The notes under the pieces are model-generated. The model was not told the origin of the DNA and searched no databases. It saw nothing but the letters and a program-made list of their open reading frames with translations. A program made the position numbers and the translations under genes. 64,000 nucleotides of DNA from Nitzschia sp. pyKryTriq1 (taxonomy: Eukaryota > Bacillariophyta > Bacillariophyceae > Bacillariales > Bacillariaceae), in contig OY101131.1 in the NCBI GenBank assembly GCA_956465555.1, positions 323,469 through 387,468 on the forward strand, given 5' to 3'. Positions 59,642-64,000 of this stretch are shown here, in pieces. Numbering within the stretch: position 1 is the first letter of the stretch; each line of letters starts with the position of its first letter.

Positions 59642-60254
59642 CTGACTACTACTAGTAGTAGATTGTCAACAATGAGGTAGTAACTGCTCTACCAGTACCG
59701 TAGTAGACTGTTGACGAACTCTACCCTACCTTGTGCATAGAATGCGATTATTATGTTCTGAAATACTACTGTAGCATGGAAAAGCACATGGTGATAGAAT
59801 GCAACATCTGAGGCGCAGAATCTCCAGGATGGCGGATCCTCTGTTCTCCAAGTTGTTGGGGTCGTAACCTGTCGTGGTCCTTTCAGTACCGATACAATAC
59901 AATAGTAAAGTAGAGGTGCGGTGAAAAGAGTGAGCTATTTTAGATTGTTGTTGTTGTCGTTGCTGTTGCTGTTGTTGTTGCAAAAGCTTCTCATTCCTTT
60001 TGAATGTTCGTCGGATGATGACTCGCGCATGATTCAATTTGTGAGTCGTCTGTCTGTGGTGCGTAGATTCGGTTGACAGGTCTTTGCGGTGTTCCTGACT
60101 ACTACTAGTAGATTGTCAACAATGAGGTAGTAACTGCTCTACCAGTACCGTAGTAGACTGTTGACGAACTCTACCCTACCTTGTGCATAGAATGCGATTA
60201 TTATGTTCTGAAATACTACTGTAGCATGGAAAAGCACATGGTGATAGAATGCAA
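59642..60254. repeat. Direct duplication, two copies of about 160 bp, near-identical
   Basis: Copies at 59642-59804 (163 bp) and 60095-60254 (160 bp) begin CTGACTACTACTAGTAG and end GATAGAATGCAA. The only difference I see is one TAG triplet, so the duplication is very recent or homogenised. The 290 bp between the copies are not repeated and hold no gene. Confidence 0.9.
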
Positions 60255-60287
60255 GTATTGTGTTCTGAAATAGCACGGAAAGCAGCC

Positions 60288-60334
60288 AGGGGTCCATAGC
60301 GCGCGAAGAGCTCATTCGCGCACTATGGACCCCT
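60288..60334. repeat. 47-nt hairpin with 20-bp stem
   Basis: The left arm (AGGGGTCCATAGCGCGCGAA) and the right arm at 60315-60334 pair over 20 bp with one mismatch, around the 7-nt loop GAGCTCA. It starts 33 bp after the second 160-bp copy. It could be a structured RNA, a cruciform, or the centre of a decayed inverted-repeat element. Confidence 0.85.
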
Positions 60335-61044
60335 GACGGAAAGGCATTATGTTCTGAAATAGCAGCACGGAAAAGGGCACGTTTCATTGGGCCATTTTGG
60401 GGGGTCACGAACTGGTTTGGGGCAACAAACCAGTTTTACAGTGATCACAATCAGCAACGGGCGGAACGCACGTGCACAAGAAGTAGCCGTTGAGAACTCA
60501 GGAAAAAATTGCCATAATTAAAACACGTCAGTACAGGGCCAAAGACGGAACATCAGGAAGGCAGATAGAGTTGGCCAGTTCTTCGTCCGTGCCTGTCATG
60601 TGGTACGTACGGCAGTTAAAAACAGGTAGCTACCAATGATCCAATCGGTGGTCTTTGCGGTGTCCACGCGCGGGCGGGTCATCGACCTAATCGTGGAGTA
60701 TGGAATTTGAGGCAGGCACGCGCGTTCGGAACCCTCCAATGCTGTTCAAAATCCTGTCGGCCTTTATTTTGCCTCAACATGCACGTACCGTACGGTACCG
60801 GTAGTCAGGAAAAAGCACGTGCCATAATAAAGGACCGGTACTGTACGATGAGTGGTCGAACCCAATGGTCCGCACAAGAGTTCTCCGAGCGTCGGCGCCT
60901 TCCTCACCGCCAATCCACACAGATCGATCCTCTGGACTATTTTTTTTTCTCCACCACAATTTTGGTTTTGCACTCCGAGAGTTACGAGTACTGCACGAGT
61001 AGACTACAGTTGTTTCTCCCCCACACAATTCAAATACTTTCACC

Positions 61045-61641
61045 ATGGACCTTTCCTTCCACATGTCGACACCCGGCAGTTGTGCTCCGCAACAAAGCCC
61101 TCTTGTGGAGGTCCAAATACTCGACCAGGTGTCTCAAATGACTCTCGACGAGCCAGCGCCGTCTCCTCGGTTTCAAACTCCGCAGGTCCGCAAGCGCCGA
61201 CCTTCCATTGTGGTGACCCCTCCGCGACTGCCTGTTATTCAATCCTCCATGGATGCATCCACGTTTTGCGCTTGGCGGGGTCTTCCGCCGATGCTTCCCG
61301 ATTCCAACGAGCTCGACGCCTCTGACGATGATCACAATCCTTTTGAAAGACACCGCCCCATGCATTCGCCTTTTGCGGGAGTCAGCCATATAAATGCTAC
61401 CTTTCTTTCATCCTTGGAAGCCGCACAATATCCTCAAAGCAGGAGAATCCCAAGACTAGCTCGCCGACAACATACTGCTTCTACTACCACCAGTAGTTGC
61501 TTTCAAACGGAGTTCCCCGACTTGGAAGACGAGTACGAGCAGCAGTCACAGTCTATGGCTGTGAGTGCGGCACGAGCGTTGAAAATGCGTCGCCGAAGCC
61601 AAGACGAGTACCCTGTCTTTGAAGGCTGCAATCTGAAATGA
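61045..61641 (+). CDS. Small Pro/Ser-rich protein, function unknown
   Basis: The 198-aa frame starts at an ATG in good context (TTCACCATGG). I do not recognise a family. It carries PTP/SP-type sites near residues 35-60 (APSPRFQTPQVRKRRPSIVVTPPRLP), then STFCAWRGLPPMLPDSNEL, and a compact region HSPFAGVSHINATFLSSLEAAQYPQSRRIPRLARR. An acidic patch, FPDLEDEYEQQ, precedes a basic MRRRSQDEYPVFEG end. It has no signal peptide or membrane span. Its composition resembles the large SP/TP-rich protein at 47233-49497 but I see no alignable repeat. It may be real, being longer than neighbouring frames with non-random composition, but the evidence is limited. Confidence 0.45.
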   Translation: MDLSFHMSTPGSCAPQQSPLVEVQILDQVSQMTLDEPAPSPRFQTPQVRKRRPSIVVTPPRLPVIQSSMDASTFCAWRGLPPMLPDSNELDASDDDHNPFERHRPMHSPFAGVSHINATFLSSLEAAQYPQSRRIPRLARRQHTASTTTSSCFQTEFPDLEDEYEQQSQSMAVSAARALKMRRRSQDEYPVFEGCNLK

Positions 61642-63093
61642 ATCGAATTGAATCGGGGATCGCAGAGCGGCAATTTGAAACTGCTGGTACTCATCACCGC
61701 CGCCACTCGCTATTTGTGCTAGCTAATGCTACAACTTCACAATTTTGATAGCATACAGCATTAATATTTGTACAAAACAAGACAACTACGTAACTACTCA
61801 TACTGTTTAGTAGCAACCACTTGCTATCATTGCTGAGTTTCTCTAGACAAGGGGATGGATGGCGAGGTACCTCTTTTGGTACCGATGAAAACCTCAACTA
61901 CAGTACTAGAGCAAGACTCACTCACTCATCATCGCTGGCACACAAGAGATGAGGCATGCTTGCTTTGGGCTGCGGCTCTCCGCTCTTTGCTTCTAGATTA
62001 TTATCGGCCAACACCGGTCACTGAAGGTTGTCACTAATCGTACTGCTTTAGCTAATTCTAGCTACTATAGTAGTAGCTACTCATGGAGAGAGGGGCAAGG
62101 CACTCTACTACTACTTCGTCTTTACTAGAGTATGACAAGTACCGGTAGTTTTATTCTTAATCTTCGCACAGTAGAGCGAAAAAGTCCTGAGCTTTTTGAT
62201 GACATGCCTGATGATCTGTCAGTCAAAGTTCAAGCGAACGAGGAGAAAAACGCGTAGTCGTGTCAAAAGCAACAAGCATTCGTAACGCAATTGGCAAACG
62301 CAACGTCACGGACAAGAAGACATACGAACTAAGGTACTGTACAAAGAAGTTAATCAAAAGTCAAGAAGAATTATTACCTGTACTGTAGTAGTACGGTAGT
62401 ACTTGTAGTTGTTTAGATTGTGACGACTCCTCTCTTCTCTACTCACTCTACAGTATGTTGAGTATCACACCGGTACCTAGCTGGTTACTCTCTCTCTCTC
62501 TGAAATCGTGCCGGACGGAAGGCCAGACGTAACCAGTCAGATGTGTCGAGTGATCGGGTTACTCCGAACGCTCGCTCCCCTCTGCTCTCCACCCCGCCCC
62601 CCCCCCCCCGCCTGCCTCCGCCGCCCCCCCTCTTCTCTCCCCCCCCGACGGGGTACAAGTACTGTACGCGGTACCGGTACATGCTACTGTTCGCCCCCGG
62701 AACCAGAAGAGTTCACCATCGCAATGAAGCGCCGCGTTGCAAAATATCGCGGTTCGCGGCGACTTTGACGGCGATGATGATGTTTGTGCGTGTCATCGTG
62801 ATGATGATTCTTCAGTCATTATTCTCTTGTTGTAATGTACTGATCACCTTCCCCGGGATTGCATTGCATTTGCAACATAGAGTGCTCCCCCTCCTCATCA
62901 CTGCACTACTGTATCATACACCACGGAACTCTCATGCATTCTTGAAGCTAATAAAGGCTCATCGATCGATCATCGTCATCGTCAAAAAGAACCTTAGTAC
63001 CACCCCTCATCAGTAGTTCCTTCGTCGAAAGAACAGAACAGAACTGTCCAATAATTTCATTCAGTTCAGTTCAGTTCAATTCAGTTCAATTCA
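61642..63093. other. Intergenic 1.45 kb
   Basis: No gene is supported. Notable content is a poly-C/CT-rich tract at about 62575-62650, GTACCGGTAC at about 62670, and the pentanucleotide array before the last gene. Frames over the C-rich tract are composition artefacts. Confidence 0.5.
63057..63093. repeat. TTCAG/TTCAA pentanucleotide array
   Basis: About seven tandem TTCAG or TTCAA units run right up to the start codon at 63094. Because the array lies immediately upstream, it would be in the 5' UTR. Confidence 0.85.
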
Positions 63094-64000
63094 ATGATAA
63101 TGGCCACCGCTACCATTGGAGAGGTCTGGGAGCCATCGCGACAACGACGACGTCGACGTAGACGTCTCCTATGTCGTCTCTCGATCTTTCTTCTGTGGAT
63201 CTCTGTGACGGTTGTGTGGGTGCCTGTTCGAGTGGCGAGAGCGGAGCAGGAGGATCCAACAGCAATAATCATAGAAGAAGAAGTAGTAGTAAAAGAAGAA
63301 GAACCACCCATCCTCCTGGACGATGAGGCCGACAGCAACAGCGACAGCCGACCCAGGGCTACCAGCAGCAGCAGCAGTAACAACAACAATTGCCACAGTA
63401 AAAACGACCCGTTTTTCATCGTGTCGACGGTCGATGGATCGATTGGGGTTTTGAAGGCGTTGGATGGAAGCTTGGTAGGAGGCTTTCGGTCCGGAACACC
63501 ACTGGTGGGGCCCTCCGAGATTCTGAGCGGTGGACGACGGATTGTTCCTGGTCTGGATGGCAGGCTCTACATCAGTCTGGAACACCAAGAGGGACTCTTG
63601 CAACCCTTGGAAATTACTGTCGTGGATGTCTTGCAGACGCCCGTCAAAACTTGTAGTGGCGGCGGCTCGAGCTGTGGCATTGTCACTGCCACCAAATCGA
63701 CCTCCCTCTTTGCCATTGATGCCCACACAGGGCGACTCGTCTGGAAACAGTCGCCCAACGGCACAACTATAGTCGAAGATACCAGCAGTGGCGGCGACGA
63801 CGACGACGACAATGCAGTCACCTCGACCGTTCTACTTCAAAGAGAGGATGTATTGGTGCAACAGCTTTCGACAGATTCGGGTAAAAGTGTCTGGAATGTT
63901 ACTCTGGGCACGGTCCAGGCTTTGGAATTCGGAGAAGGGAGTGGAGGGTCTGATGGCTCGTCGCTCCCAAGCCATCACCATCGAGGCGGAGGGCCTTACC
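63094..64000 (+). CDS. ER-lumen stress-sensor-like protein, 5' part (runs off window)
   Basis: From the ATG at 63094 one frame stays open to the window end (302 codons, partial). A basic Arg cluster is followed by a hydrophobic signal or anchor (LLCRLSIFLLWISVTVVWVPVRVARA). An acidic stretch follows, then a beta-rich domain that resembles the lumenal PQQ-like propeller of PERK/IRE1-type sensors. It has FIVSTVDGSIGVLKALDGSLVGGF (strand-turn-strand around DG), IVPGLDGRLYISLE, then ATKSTSLFAIDAHTGRLVWKQSP. Such sensors bind unfolded proteins in the ER and signal through a cytosolic kinase. No membrane span or kinase is reached before 64000, so the kinase is inferred only. An alternative is an unrelated propeller protein of the secretory route. 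Confidence 0.65.
   Translation, partial: MIMATATIGEVWEPSRQRRRRRRRLLCRLSIFLLWISVTVVWVPVRVARAEQEDPTAIIIEEEVVVKEEEPPILLDDEADSNSDSRPRATSSSSSNNNNCHSKNDPFFIVSTVDGSIGVLKALDGSLVGGFRSGTPLVGPSEILSGGRRIVPGLDGRLYISLEHQEGLLQPLEITVVDVLQTPVKTCSGGGSSCGIVTATKSTSLFAIDAHTGRLVWKQSPNGTTIVEDTSSGGDDDDDNAVTSTVLLQREDVLVQQLSTDSGKSVWNVTLGTVQALEFGEGSGGSDGSSLPSHHHRGGGPY

Larger units (their letters stand above)
59417..61044. other. Intergenic 1.6 kb, repeat-rich
   Basis: No gene is supported. The 160-bp duplication and the hairpin fill the middle. Recurring TTCTGAAATA units occur near 59755, 60208, 60262 and 60349. GTACGGTACCGGTA lies near 60790. Frames at 60707-61325 overlap the next gene in other frames and are not convincing. 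Confidence 0.5.

Noticed and set aside
59642-60254. Reading the 160-bp pair as LTRs of a retroelement
   Set aside because: The core is only 290 bp and contains no retroelement parts; the end repeats lack a clear TG...CA frame.
62543-63016. 157-aa frame through the poly-C tract
   Set aside because: It is driven by C-rich composition and has no conserved features.

Overview
The window is a stretch of nuclear DNA from a photosynthetic stramenopile, almost certainly a diatom. Four things point there. Presequences carry diatom-style bipartite plastid targeting (a signal peptide followed by an A-F or similar junction). There is a thylakoid-lumen protein of the Psb31/PsbQ-like extrinsic photosystem II type. 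A phosphoglycerate kinase carries a mitochondrial leader. Two genes encode the diatom-expanded DVLxGRG...GN..FR domain that I know as DUF6824. A silaffin-like Lys/Gly/Ser repeat protein also fits. The species cannot be read from the sequence. Genes are mostly intronless or have one or two GT-AG introns of about 90-230 nt. They lie on both strands about 0.3-2 kb apart, and many encode long homopolymeric Gln, Thr, Ser, Asn or Asp runs.

Layout, 0-27 kb: DNA glycosylase-like protein (+); ubiquitin-like, polyQ protein (-); 1293-aa protein with three AT-hooks and three NUMOD-like modules (+); diatom TPR-like protein (-); SVOP/SV2-type MFS transporter (+); leucine carboxyl methyltransferase-family enzyme (-); GT61 glycosyltransferase (+); DUF6824 protein (+, one intron); ABHD11-like hydrolase (+); protein kinase with DLD in place of DFG (-); degenerate receiver-domain protein (+); DMT/EamA transporter (-).

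27-46 kb: a fossil Ty3/gypsy-type integrase fragment and a 148-bp direct duplication precede a cyclooxygenase-like gene (+, one intron). Next come a roughly 1.26-kb inverted-repeat element, a protein of unknown function (-), an MHS/ProP-like transporter (-), mitochondrial phosphoglycerate kinase (+, two introns), a tail-anchored low-complexity protein (+), the silaffin-like protein (+) and a Gfo/Idh/MocA oxidoreductase (-, one intron).

47-64 kb: a Ser/Pro-rich protein with many SP/TP sites (+), the extrinsic PSII-like protein (-, one intron), a carotenoid isomerase-like enzyme (+), a second DUF6824 gene (+, one intron), a small Tat-type thylakoid protein with one membrane span (+), a secretory-pathway protein (-), a repeat-rich zone with a 160-bp duplication and a strong hairpin, a small unknown protein (+), and the 5' part of an ER-stress-sensor-like protein that runs off the right end (+).

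There is no operon logic here; neighbours look functionally independent. Several products share the plastid (PSII-like protein, Tat protein, CRTISO-like enzyme, possibly the DMT transporter). Others use the secretory route (GT61, silaffin-like, COX-like, ER sensor). Intergenic DNA is studded with GTAC/CCGG palindromes such as GTACCGGTAC, which is the most striking non-coding signal. All domain calls are from reading the sequence by eye, with no database search.
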